This document shows positions 8,795 through 15,055 of a stretch of 27,678 nt of DNA, in pieces (the stretch's first letter is position 1; each line of letters opens with the position of its first letter). Origin of the DNA: JAAYBY01 sp964654125. GTDB taxonomy: Bacteria > Bacillota > Clostridia > Saccharofermentanales > UBA5734. The stretch is taken from assembly GCA_964654125.1 (NCBI GenBank), contig CAZZGG010000025.1:1-27678 (forward strand), in the 5' to 3' direction. Under the pieces are notes generated by a model. It ran no database searches and had not been told where the DNA came from. It was given only the letters and a program-made list of their open reading frames with translations. The translations under genes and the position numbers were made by a program.

Positions 8795-8823
8795 AGTATA
8801 TAAAAACCAGGCCAAAATGTCAA
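8795..8823 (-). promoter_or_regulatory. Sigma-A promoter of the osmolyte transporter operon
   Basis: On the minus strand, a -35 box TTGACA (8818-8823, perfect) is followed after exactly 17 nt by a -10 box TATACT (8795-8800, 5 of 6). The predicted start is near 8788, leaving a leader of about 50 nt before the TTG start of the ATPase gene. The -35 lies inside the loop of the terminator of the upstream regulator gene. Confidence 0.85.
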
Positions 8824-8840
8824 ATCCTGACCTGGTTTTT
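8802..8840 (-). terminator. Terminator after the BusR-like gene, overlapping the opu promoter
   Basis: Ten-bp perfect arms (AAAAACCAGG at 8802-8811 and CCTGGTTTTT at 8831-8840) flank a 19-nt loop, giving a hairpin with a U-tract in both directions. It lies 20 bp after the regulator stop. The -35 box of the next operon lies in its loop, and its T-tract leads into the -10 box. Confidence 0.65.
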
Positions 8841-8859
8841 TGTAATTTTCGCCAAATTA

Positions 8860-9483
8860 TCAGGCTTTCAGGAGAAATTTCTCTAACGCATCAACAGCCA
8901 TATCCTCCCCCACAACCAATAAAAAGTCATCTGCCTGCAGCTGGGCATAGGGACCCGGGGAAAGGATAAAATCAGCAGCTCTTTGGATCGCGATCACAGT
9001 GCAACCAGTGGCCTGCCAGAGCTTGAGCTCACCAAAACTTTGGCCGATCGTCCAGGAACCAGCTGGAACCGGAACATTGTAGGTTAAAAAGGGTAGTCTT
9101 TGGTTTTGCCTGTCACTTAGCCTGGCTATGGCTGCCGCTGCCTTTTTAATCTGATCGCCCAAGGTATGATGCTGCTCCAGCATGGTCTCCAATTCACTTT
9201 TCAACCGGGCCAGGTCAGTAGCATGGCCAAAACGTTCCAGATACTGGCCGGCCTTGCTGGCTGAGCGGACAAAGACACCACTTTGGGGCACAATTTCAAC
9301 CACAGCCATATCCGCCAGCAGCTTCATAGCCCGGCGGATAGTCTCCGGTGAAACGCTATATTCAGAAGCCATCTTGCTGCGCCCGTATATCTTACTGCCC
9401 TCAGGCAGTTCTTTTTTGGCAATGCGCCGGGCCAGGTCAAGGGCAATATAAAGATAGCGGGGTAAATTGGTGTTTTCCTGCAT
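8860..9483 (-). CDS. busR: BusR-like repressor (GntR winged helix, coiled coil, RCK_C domain)
   Basis: 207 aa. Residues about 8-75 are a GntR-type winged helix (GSKIYGRSKMASEYSVSPETIRRAMKLLADM...VPQSGVFVRS). Residues 80-120 are helical and coiled-coil-like (LARLKSELETMLEQHHTLGDQIKKAAAAIARL). Residues about 135-207 match an RCK_C/TrkA-C domain (VPAGSWTIGQSFGELKLWQATGCTVIAIQR...LQADDFLLVVGE). This order is that of BusR, which in Lactococcus and Streptococcus binds cyclic di-AMP through RCK_C and represses the betaine importer BusAB. The next genes downstream are a betaine-type importer, which strongly supports the same role. It starts 12 bp after the stop of the esterase gene, so it may be co-transcribed with it; only a weak GGGA box precedes the ATG. 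Confidence 0.88.
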   Translation of the reverse strand: MQENTNLPRYLYIALDLARRIAKKELPEGSKIYGRSKMASEYSVSPETIRRAMKLLADMAVVEIVPQSGVFVRSASKAGQYLERFGHATDLARLKSELETMLEQHHTLGDQIKKAAAAIARLSDRQNQRLPFLTYNVPVPAGSWTIGQSFGELKLWQATGCTVIAIQRAADFILSPGPYAQLQADDFLLVVGEDMAVDALEKFLLKA

Positions 9484-9495
9484 ATACTGGTCCCA

Positions 9496-10530
9496 TTAAA
9501 GATACTTCTTGAAAAAGGCAAAGGCCTTGTTGGCGGCAAAAGCATGGGGGCCAGGATGGATATCCTGCCAAAGGTCAGCTTGCGCCCCGGCTGCCTGGTA
9601 GATCGTTTCTATACCAGCATAGCCCAGGATGGTGTCCTGCAGGGGGAAGCAGCTGTCATAGATGCCCATCTCCACCAGCAGTGGCCTGGGTGCTATCATG
9701 CCTGCTAGATCATGGGTATCGAAATAGCGGTAGACCTGCGGGACAACCTGGGATCCGCAAAAATTTGCATCCCTGATCCCAAAGCGGCTCCAGGGGTTGA
9801 CATAACCGATTATATCGGCAGCCTTGATACGCGGCTCCAGAGCTGTGGTGAAGGTGGTCATGGTACCGCCCTGGCTAAGGCCCATCATACCAATGCGGTC
9901 AGGGTCAATTTCCGGCCTGCTTTCCAGATAATCAATACAGCGCATCATATCCCAGACATTGAGGGTCAGAGGATAGATGCCCATGATGCTACCTTTGACA
10001 TAATTAACATTGCAGGGATCACGCCCCGGGAAAGGATTGAATCCGTCACGCCTTTCACCAAACACTCTCAGGTCAGGTGCCAGTGTCACGAAACCAGCCC
10101 GGGCCATTTGTTCAGCAAAGTTGTAGTTCATGGCTGCAATGTCTGCTTCGTGTTCCGGTGATGAGCGCAGACCAGCCACCGGATCCTTGCCAAAAGCGCC
10201 GTGTCCGTGGCTGCATAAAATGGCAGCCTGCTTTTTGTCAGACGGCAGGTCTTTTGGCTTCAGCAACAAGCAAGGCACGGACATGCCGGCTTCGGTATCC
10301 AGAATAATACGTTCCCGGATCAGATCACCGTCCACCACGCTGTATTCAAGTAATGGATTCAGGGGCACTTTTTCCGGCCATTCACCCATCAGCTCAAAAA
10401 GCTTGGCCACCGCCTCCTTTTGCCAGACCTTGTAGTCCTGCTCCGGTTGCCTGGCAAAAGAAAGCTTCGGTTGCCAGTTCCTGGCTTTTTCATCCCAATA
10501 AGCTTGCATACTGAAATTACGTTTTCCCAT
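9496..10530 (-). CDS. Alpha/beta hydrolase, acetyl-xylan-esterase-like
   Basis: 344 aa, no signal peptide. The nucleophile elbow is GLSQGG (Ser in 'IGMMGLSQGGTMTTF'). The likely acid is Asp in 'VEMGIYDSCFPLQDT', and the likely base is His in 'HPGPHAFAANKAF'. 'ILCSHGHGAFGKD' would form the oxyanion region. Overall it resembles the dienelactone-hydrolase/acetyl-xylan-esterase-like group, which removes acetyl or other acyl groups from sugars. Location and context suggest deacylation of imported oligosaccharides. A GAGGTG box lies 8 nt before the ATG. It is divergent from an oxidoreductase gene, with a shared control region between them. The substrate is not proven; a peptide or other ester remains possible. 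Confidence 0.8.
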   Translation of the reverse strand: MGKRNFSMQAYWDEKARNWQPKLSFARQPEQDYKVWQKEAVAKLFELMGEWPEKVPLNPLLEYSVVDGDLIRERIILDTEAGMSVPCLLLKPKDLPSDKKQAAILCSHGHGAFGKDPVAGLRSSPEHEADIAAMNYNFAEQMARAGFVTLAPDLRVFGERRDGFNPFPGRDPCNVNYVKGSIMGIYPLTLNVWDMMRCIDYLESRPEIDPDRIGMMGLSQGGTMTTFTTALEPRIKAADIIGYVNPWSRFGIRDANFCGSQVVPQVYRYFDTHDLAGMIAPRPLLVEMGIYDSCFPLQDTILGYAGIETIYQAAGAQADLWQDIHPGPHAFAANKAFAFFKKYL

Positions 10531-10577
10531 TCATTGCACCTCACAGACTGCTGCCTTGCTGCAGCACCTTTGCCATA

Positions 10578-10606
10578 ATCGTAAGCCAGCCTAGCTGTTT
10601 TGACAA
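10578..10606 (-). promoter_or_regulatory. Promoter of the esterase gene (divergent)
   Basis: Minus strand: -35 TTGTCA (10601-10606), 17-nt spacer, -10 TACGAT (10578-10583). It would drive the esterase and possibly the BusR-like gene. Its -35 lies in the left arm of the palindrome at 10600-10620. Confidence 0.55.
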
Positions 10607-10620
10607 GCCGAGCTTGTTAA
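10600..10620. promoter_or_regulatory. Palindromic operator candidate between divergent genes
   Basis: Arms TTGACAAGC and GCTTGTTAA around CGA; 8 of 9 positions are complementary and the inner six are perfect. It overlaps the -35 boxes of both candidate divergent promoters, so one bound protein could control both genes. Confidence 0.5.
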
Positions 10621-10643
10621 GCTTCTTCGTTTCGCGTTATCAT
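10614..10643 (+). promoter_or_regulatory. Weak promoter candidate for the Gfo/Idh/MocA gene at 10684
   Basis: -35 TTGTTA (10614-10619), 18-nt spacer, -10 TATCAT (10638-10643). The leader would be about 35 nt, with an AAGGAGG box before the ATG. Confidence 0.4.
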
Positions 10644-10683
10644 TGGGTAAGAACTAAAAATAACAGCCTGCAAGGAGGTTTAT

Positions 10684-11745
10684 ATGGAGAGGATACGTCT
10701 TGGTTTGATTGGTTGTGGAGGTATGGGTAAGTCCCATCAGGCGGGCATCGCTGAACTGGCAGATATCGTGGAGCTGACTGCAGTTTGCGATATTGTTGAG
10801 GAAAGAGCGCAAGCTGCTGCTGATATGCTGGGAGCAGAGCATGTCTTCTCTGATTATCAGGCAATGCTGGACTATGTTGATGCTGTCTTGATTTCCCTGC
10901 CTCATGATCTGCATTATCCAGCTGGCATGTTCTTTCTAGAGGCTGGCAAGCATGTCCTGATGGAAAAGCCCATGTGCAATACGGAAGCTGAATGCATCGG
11001 CTTGATAGAAGAGGCGGAAAAGAAGAATTTGACCTTAATGACAGCCTACCCGGTCCGCTATTGGCCAGTTGTTGCCAAAATGAAAGAACTGGTTGAGCAA
11101 AAAGTTTACGGCGATGTTTTCCAGATGTCGATCTGGACAGAGCAATTCACCAAATATGAAGACAGCCATTGGGCCAGATCAGCCCAGCGCCTGGGCGGCG
11201 GCCAGTTCTTCAGCCATGGTTGCCATTATGTTGACCTGCTGCTGTGGTTTTTAGGTGAGCCAGTGCGTGGTATTCATATGGGGACCAACTTCGGCACCCC
11301 CTGGATGGAAAAAGAAGGCACCAGCAATGCCACAATCGAATTTGCCGGTGGTAAAATGGGCTATCATTTCGGCACCTGGGGTGCCAGGGGCACAAGGCTG
11401 GGTTACAGTTTTCATATTCATTGCACTGAAGGCATGCTGGAATATAACCATGCTGAAAAGGCTCTTTATGCTCATACACACATTGTCAGTGAAAAGGCTA
11501 ATCTGGACACATCGTCCCGGACCAAACTGATCATGTCAGAAAGCGATCAATCTAAAAAAACCCAGCATGAAACCCGTCATTTCATTGAATGCATCCGCAG
11601 CGGCAAAAGGCCTTTGACAGATGGTCCTGGCAGCCTGCAAGGGCTAAGAGTCATTTGGCGGCTTTATGAGGCGGAAAAGCAAAACAGGCTTGCCGATCTG
11701 AGCGGCCTGGGCCTGGCTGATGATTGGCGCAAGGTTAGTCTTTAA
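10684..11745 (+). CDS. Gfo/Idh/MocA-family NAD(P)-dependent oxidoreductase
   Basis: 353 aa. The N-terminal Rossmann fold has GLIGCGGMGKSH (residues 7-18), and the family motif EKPMC lies near residue 98. The C-terminal half carries the usual alpha/beta dimer domain with a conserved His (GGGQFFSHGCHYVDLLLWFLGEP). Enzymes of this family oxidise, reduce or epimerise sugars, inositols and related compounds, and some use redox-assisted glycoside cleavage. An AAGGAGG box lies 5 nt before the ATG. Its stop overlaps the stop of the convergent regulator (TTAA shared). The substrate cannot be told from the sequence. Confidence 0.9.
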   Translation: MERIRLGLIGCGGMGKSHQAGIAELADIVELTAVCDIVEERAQAAADMLGAEHVFSDYQAMLDYVDAVLISLPHDLHYPAGMFFLEAGKHVLMEKPMCNTEAECIGLIEEAEKKNLTLMTAYPVRYWPVVAKMKELVEQKVYGDVFQMSIWTEQFTKYEDSHWARSAQRLGGGQFFSHGCHYVDLLLWFLGEPVRGIHMGTNFGTPWMEKEGTSNATIEFAGGKMGYHFGTWGARGTRLGYSFHIHCTEGMLEYNHAEKALYAHTHIVSEKANLDTSSRTKLIMSESDQSKKTQHETRHFIECIRSGKRPLTDGPGSLQGLRVIWRLYEAEKQNRLADLSGLGLADDWRKVSL

Positions 11746-12512
11746 CGTTTACCTGCAGTCACTAGAATTCTATACTCCTTGGGTGTCAGGCCAATCATTT
11801 TTTTAAAACACCTGGCAAAATAATTAGGATCCGGCACACCAACAAGCTGGCTGACCTGATGGATGCGCAAGCCCGGGTCAGCCAGCAATCTGATCGCGAC
11901 CTTGCAGCGATACTGCATAATATACTGAACGAGGCTGATGCCTTCAATCTGCTTGAAAATAGTACCGGCATAAGGTGCTCCCAGATTGAAGGCAGCAGCA
12001 ATACCGGCGATGCTCAGTTCACAGTCAGGATAGTTCTGCCTGACATATTCCTTCATTTTTGCAGCCCAAAAATCCTTACTGCTCATCAATGTTTCTGCCA
12101 CGGGTTGTTTGGCCTGGCTAATGAGGTCTGGCAAAACAGCCAGATCCGGACCAGTCAACCGGCAACTCCCTAGCCTATCCCTGCTTCTGAGCAACCAATC
12201 CTGGATATGGCTAAAACCAGATTGACCCGGCAAGATCAGTTCCGGGCAGGCATAGAGCAGGATAACGGAGCAAAAGTCACCTGCTTCCTTGATCCTGATA
12301 TAAAATTCCAATCCTGCCTCCCGGACAGGATCAAGGCCTATCAGGACTAGCTGAGGCCATAAATCACAGTAAAGAGCAAGAGCAGATTTTTTGTCGGCTG
12401 CCTGATGAACTTTGTTGAAACTATGCGCTGACCAGTCAATTTTTTGACAAAGATCACAATCGGTAATTTTAGGATCAACTGCGATGAGTACCTGCCTGAC
12501 TATCTTTATCAC
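11742..12512 (-). CDS. AraC-family regulator with a degenerate receiver domain
   Basis: 256 aa, GTG start; an in-frame stop four codons upstream excludes a longer form. Residues 1-90 align with the receiver domain of YesN-type response regulators, as seen in the run 'KIDWSAHSF' through 'PQLVLIGLDP'. The key residues are lost: the usual acidic pair is Val12-Asp13, the phosphate-accepting Asp is Gly59, and the conserved Ser/Thr is Tyr87. Residues about 150-250 hold an intact double helix-turn-helix AraC domain (LSIAGIAAAFNLGAPYAGTIFKQIEGISLVQYIMQYRCKVA ... IHQVSQLVGVPDPNYFARCFKKMIGLTPKEYR). It is divergent from the sugar importer operon and probably regulates it without phosphorylation. No partner kinase is in the window. 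Confidence 0.87.
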   Translation of the reverse strand: MIKIVRQVLIAVDPKITDCDLCQKIDWSAHSFNKVHQAADKKSALALYCDLWPQLVLIGLDPVREAGLEFYIRIKEAGDFCSVILLYACPELILPGQSGFSHIQDWLLRSRDRLGSCRLTGPDLAVLPDLISQAKQPVAETLMSSKDFWAAKMKEYVRQNYPDCELSIAGIAAAFNLGAPYAGTIFKQIEGISLVQYIMQYRCKVAIRLLADPGLRIHQVSQLVGVPDPNYFARCFKKMIGLTPKEYRILVTAGKR

Positions 12513-12597
12513 CCCGTTAAGAATCTATCAAATGTCAAACTAGATGACTTAAAGTAAAGCAGATAAAAATAAAGCCCCTATAATATTGCCTCTTATC

Positions 12598-12618
12598 TGA
12601 CTGTTTTGCAAACAGTCA
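12598..12618. promoter_or_regulatory. Perfect 9-3-9 palindrome, operator candidate
   Basis: Arms TGACTGTTT and AAACAGTCA are perfectly complementary around TGC. It lies 86 bp upstream of the regulator GTG start. It could be an autoregulatory site or a distal importer operator. Confidence 0.5.
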
Positions 12619-12812
12619 AGCCGGCACGGATGATTTTTTAACAGAAACTAGAGCATTTGCCCTGCGCTGAAATTATTAATTATTTTATATCATTTAATAT
12701 CTGCTTGCTTTCTCCCTTTGTACAAATTCCTACTTAAGTCCGGCTGAATCCTCATTTACCTTTTCCCAGCCTGACAAAATCAACCCGGAAGGCTTTAGAC
12801 AAGTCAATCATG

Positions 12813-12828
12813 CTTTCGACAACGAAAG
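12813..12828. promoter_or_regulatory. Perfect 6-4-6 inverted repeat upstream of the importer promoter
   Basis: CTTTCG and CGAAAG around ACAA. The right arm ends 69 bp before the -35 box, a usual distance for an activator site. Ownership is unknown. Confidence 0.4.
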
Positions 12829-12897
12829 TGAATTCTCTTGTCAGATGGCACAATCATTCTATTCAGCAAATGTTTTTCGCATTTTTTTCGTCCTGTC

Positions 12898-12926
12898 TTG
12901 ACCTATTTAAACTGATGGTATATATT
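12898..12926 (+). promoter_or_regulatory. Sigma-A promoter of the sugar importer operon
   Basis: -35 TTGACC (12898-12903, 5 of 6), 17-nt spacer, -10 TATATT (12921-12926, 5 of 6). The start should be near 12933, giving a leader of about 77 nt before the GTG of the first permease. Confidence 0.8.
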
Positions 12927-12937
12927 AATCTTGCCAA

Positions 12938-12949
12938 GCACATTTGTGC
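12938..12949. promoter_or_regulatory. Perfect 5-2-5 inverted repeat just after the importer transcription start
   Basis: GCACA and TGTGC around TT, a few bases downstream of the predicted start point. A repressor site at this place would be classical, but the repeat is short. Confidence 0.35.
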
Positions 12950-13009
12950 ACATTGTCGACCCCCTATATCAGGCAACTGATGTAAATAATCTTAAAAAGA
13001 GGCGAAAAC

Positions 13010-13969
13010 GTGGTTAATAAAAACACAGCTAAGTTAAGTATTCCCAAGCGTTTTACAAAGAGGTTAGTGAAAGAATGGCTGCAAAACAGATATCTTTATC
13101 TGATGGCACTGCCGGCCTTAGCTGCCCTTTTTGTTTTTTCCTACATGCCCATGTTCGGCCTGATCATGGCCTTTAAAGACTTCACACCCCGCAAGGGCAT
13201 CTTGGGCAGTCCCTTTGTCGGCTTCAAAAACTTCAAGTTTTTATTTGCTACTTCAGATCTTTGGCGCATTACCAGAAACACAGTGGGCTACAACCTGATC
13301 TTTATTGTCCTCAACCTGGTCATGGCAGTCCTGCTGGCAGTCTTGCTCAGCCAGATCAACAGCCGTCGCTCCGCCAAGCTCTTCCAGACCATTTATATCA
13401 TGCCCCACTTTTTGTCCATGGCGATAGTTTCAATCATCCTGATCGCTTTTGTTGATGTGCGCAGTGGCTACCTGAACATGATCCGCCAGAATCTCGGGCT
13501 TACTTTTAAAGATTTTTATGCTGATACAAAACCCTGGCCCTATATGCTGGTTTTTATTAACATGTGGAAAGGCGTCGGTTATTCAGCTGTTGTCTACCTG
13601 GCTGCCATCACGGGTATATCCCAGGAATACTATGAAGCAGCCATGCTGGACGGGGCCAGCAAGTACCAGCAGTTCCGTTTTATCACTCTGCCTCACTTAA
13701 GAGCCATGATGAGCATCTTGCTGATCATGGCCGTCGGTGGTATCTTCCGCGGCGACTTCGGTCTTTTCTACCTGGTGCCGAAAGACTCCGGCCGCCTTTA
13801 CGCAGTAACAGATATTATCGACACCTATATCTACCGGGCCATGTTGACACTGAACAATCCCGGCATGGCCACAGCTGCCGGTCTTTACCAGTCTGTTGTC
13901 TGTTTTATTCTGGTTTTAGTGGCCAATAAGATTGTCGCCACCTTGGAGCCAGACCATGCCATGTTCTGA
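13010..13969 (+). CDS. lplB: Oligosaccharide ABC transporter permease, LplB type
   Basis: 319 aa with about six membrane helices. The EAA loop is 'EYYEAAMLDGASKYQQFRFITLPHL', typical of CUT1 permeases. The opening 'YLYLMALPALAALFVFSYMPMFGLIMAFKDFTPRKGILGSPFVGFKNFKFLF' is diagnostic of the LplB subgroup. The start is GTG, with AAGAGG 7 nt upstream. It is the first gene of the importer operon and pairs with the YtcP-type permease and the following lipoprotein. No ATPase gene is nearby, which is normal for this subgroup because a shared MsmX-type ATPase encoded elsewhere often serves it. Confidence 0.93.
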   Translation: MVNKNTAKLSIPKRFTKRLVKEWLQNRYLYLMALPALAALFVFSYMPMFGLIMAFKDFTPRKGILGSPFVGFKNFKFLFATSDLWRITRNTVGYNLIFIVLNLVMAVLLAVLLSQINSRRSAKLFQTIYIMPHFLSMAIVSIILIAFVDVRSGYLNMIRQNLGLTFKDFYADTKPWPYMLVFINMWKGVGYSAVVYLAAITGISQEYYEAAMLDGASKYQQFRFITLPHLRAMMSILLIMAVGGIFRGDFGLFYLVPKDSGRLYAVTDIIDTYIYRAMLTLNNPGMATAAGLYQSVVCFILVLVANKIVATLEPDHAMF

Positions 13970-14042
13970 GCCAAAGACAGATCTATCAGCTACTTTTATG
14001 GTTAAAGTTTGACTAAACAGTTTTGAAGGAGTAATAAAGAAG

Positions 14043-14966
14043 ATGCACGGCGAACAAAGTAGATTTATGAAACTGCCCTTAGGCTGGAATGCTCTTTTCA
14101 CCTTGGGCTTGGCTTTTGCAGCACTGATTACTGTTATACCTTTGGTACTTGTTGTTATCATCTCTTTTTCTTCAACAGTCAGTATTGCTGAAGTCGGCTA
14201 CAGTTTCACTCCCACCGAGTGGAGCCTGGAGGCCTACCAGTACATAGTCAGAACTGGCCAACAGATCTTTACATCCTACAAGATTACTATCCTGCATACA
14301 ATTGTTGGCACCTTCTGCAGTTTATTTGTTATGTCCATGTTTGCCTATGTACTGGCCCAAAGCCACTTTAAACCCCGTAAGTTTTTTACTTTCTTCGCCT
14401 TTTTCACAATGCTTTTTTCCGGCGGCCTGGTCCCTTCTTATATGATCAATGTCAATGTGCTGGGCCTATACGACAACTTTCTCATCTTTGTCCTGCCCTC
14501 TTTGGTTTCAGCCTTTAATGTCATCATCTTGCGTACCTTTATCCGCACAACCATCCCGGACACCTTGTTCGATGCTGCCAAAATCGATGGTGCGCATGAC
14601 TTGCGTGTTTATTTCCAAATCGTGTTGCCTCTTTTTAAACCAGGCCTGGCCACAATTGGACTTTTCAATGTTGTCTCGCGCTGGAATGAATGGTTCACCG
14701 GTATGCTCTATATTGACAATCCAAAATTGGTCCCCTTACAGACCATGCTGACCAGGATCCAGAACAATGTCACCTTTATCAAGGATAATGCAGCCAATCA
14801 GTCCGGTGGTATGACTGATCAGCTAAAGGAAGCCTTAAAGACTATGCCTTCAGATAGCATGCGTATGGCTATAGCTATCATCTCGGTAATTCCCATCCTG
14901 TTCGCCTATCCTTTCTTCCAGCGTTATTTCATCACGGGCTTGACCATAGGCAGTGTCAAGGAATAA
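14043..14966 (+). CDS. ytcP: Oligosaccharide ABC transporter permease, YtcP type
   Basis: 307 aa, about six membrane helices. EAA loop 'LFDAAKIDGAHDLRVYFQIVLPLFKPGLATIGLF' and 'FSGGLVPSYMINVNVLGLYDNFLIFVLPSLVSAFNVIILRTF' are typical of YtcP/LplC permeases. The C-terminal 'YPFFQRYFITGLTIGSVKE' is the family's ending. An AAGGAG box lies 11 nt before the ATG; a second ATG at 14067 is possible. It begins 73 bp after the first permease. Confidence 0.93.
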   Translation: MHGEQSRFMKLPLGWNALFTLGLAFAALITVIPLVLVVIISFSSTVSIAEVGYSFTPTEWSLEAYQYIVRTGQQIFTSYKITILHTIVGTFCSLFVMSMFAYVLAQSHFKPRKFFTFFAFFTMLFSGGLVPSYMINVNVLGLYDNFLIFVLPSLVSAFNVIILRTFIRTTIPDTLFDAAKIDGAHDLRVYFQIVLPLFKPGLATIGLFNVVSRWNEWFTGMLYIDNPKLVPLQTMLTRIQNNVTFIKDNAANQSGGMTDQLKEALKTMPSDSMRMAIAIISVIPILFAYPFFQRYFITGLTIGSVKE

Positions 14967-14986
14967 TCATCCTAATTTGATGAAAC

Positions 14987-15009
14987 CGGGTCGTCTGGCC
15001 AGAGACCCG
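14987..15009 (+). repeat. Stable hairpin between permease and binding-protein genes
   Basis: CGGGTC (14987-14992) pairs with GACCCG (15004-15009), and the inner TCTGGCCAGA extends the stem. A loose T-rich stretch follows. It may be a weak terminator or an RNA-processing or stability element that raises expression of the binding protein relative to the permeases. Confidence 0.5.
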
Positions 15010-15055
15010 CTATCATAAACAATTTTTATTTGCCAAACTATAGGAGGTAAAGCAA

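Larger units (their letters stand above)
12513..13009. other. 497-bp control region between the AraC-type gene and the sugar importer
   Basis: No convincing gene is present. The region is AT-rich in its middle and holds a strong promoter (12898-12926) and three clear inverted repeats (12598-12618, 12813-12828, 12938-12949), listed separately. A 37-codon frame near 12870 spans the promoter and has no ribosome binding site. Confidence 0.7.

Noticed and set aside
12870..12983. Short 37-codon frame (MFFAFFSS...) upstream of the importer
   Set aside because: It spans the promoter itself, has no ribosome binding site and starts before the predicted transcription start.
12513..13009. Riboswitch or catabolite (cre) site before the importer
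   Set aside because: No known riboswitch consensus and no sequence matching the usual cre pattern was found by eye.
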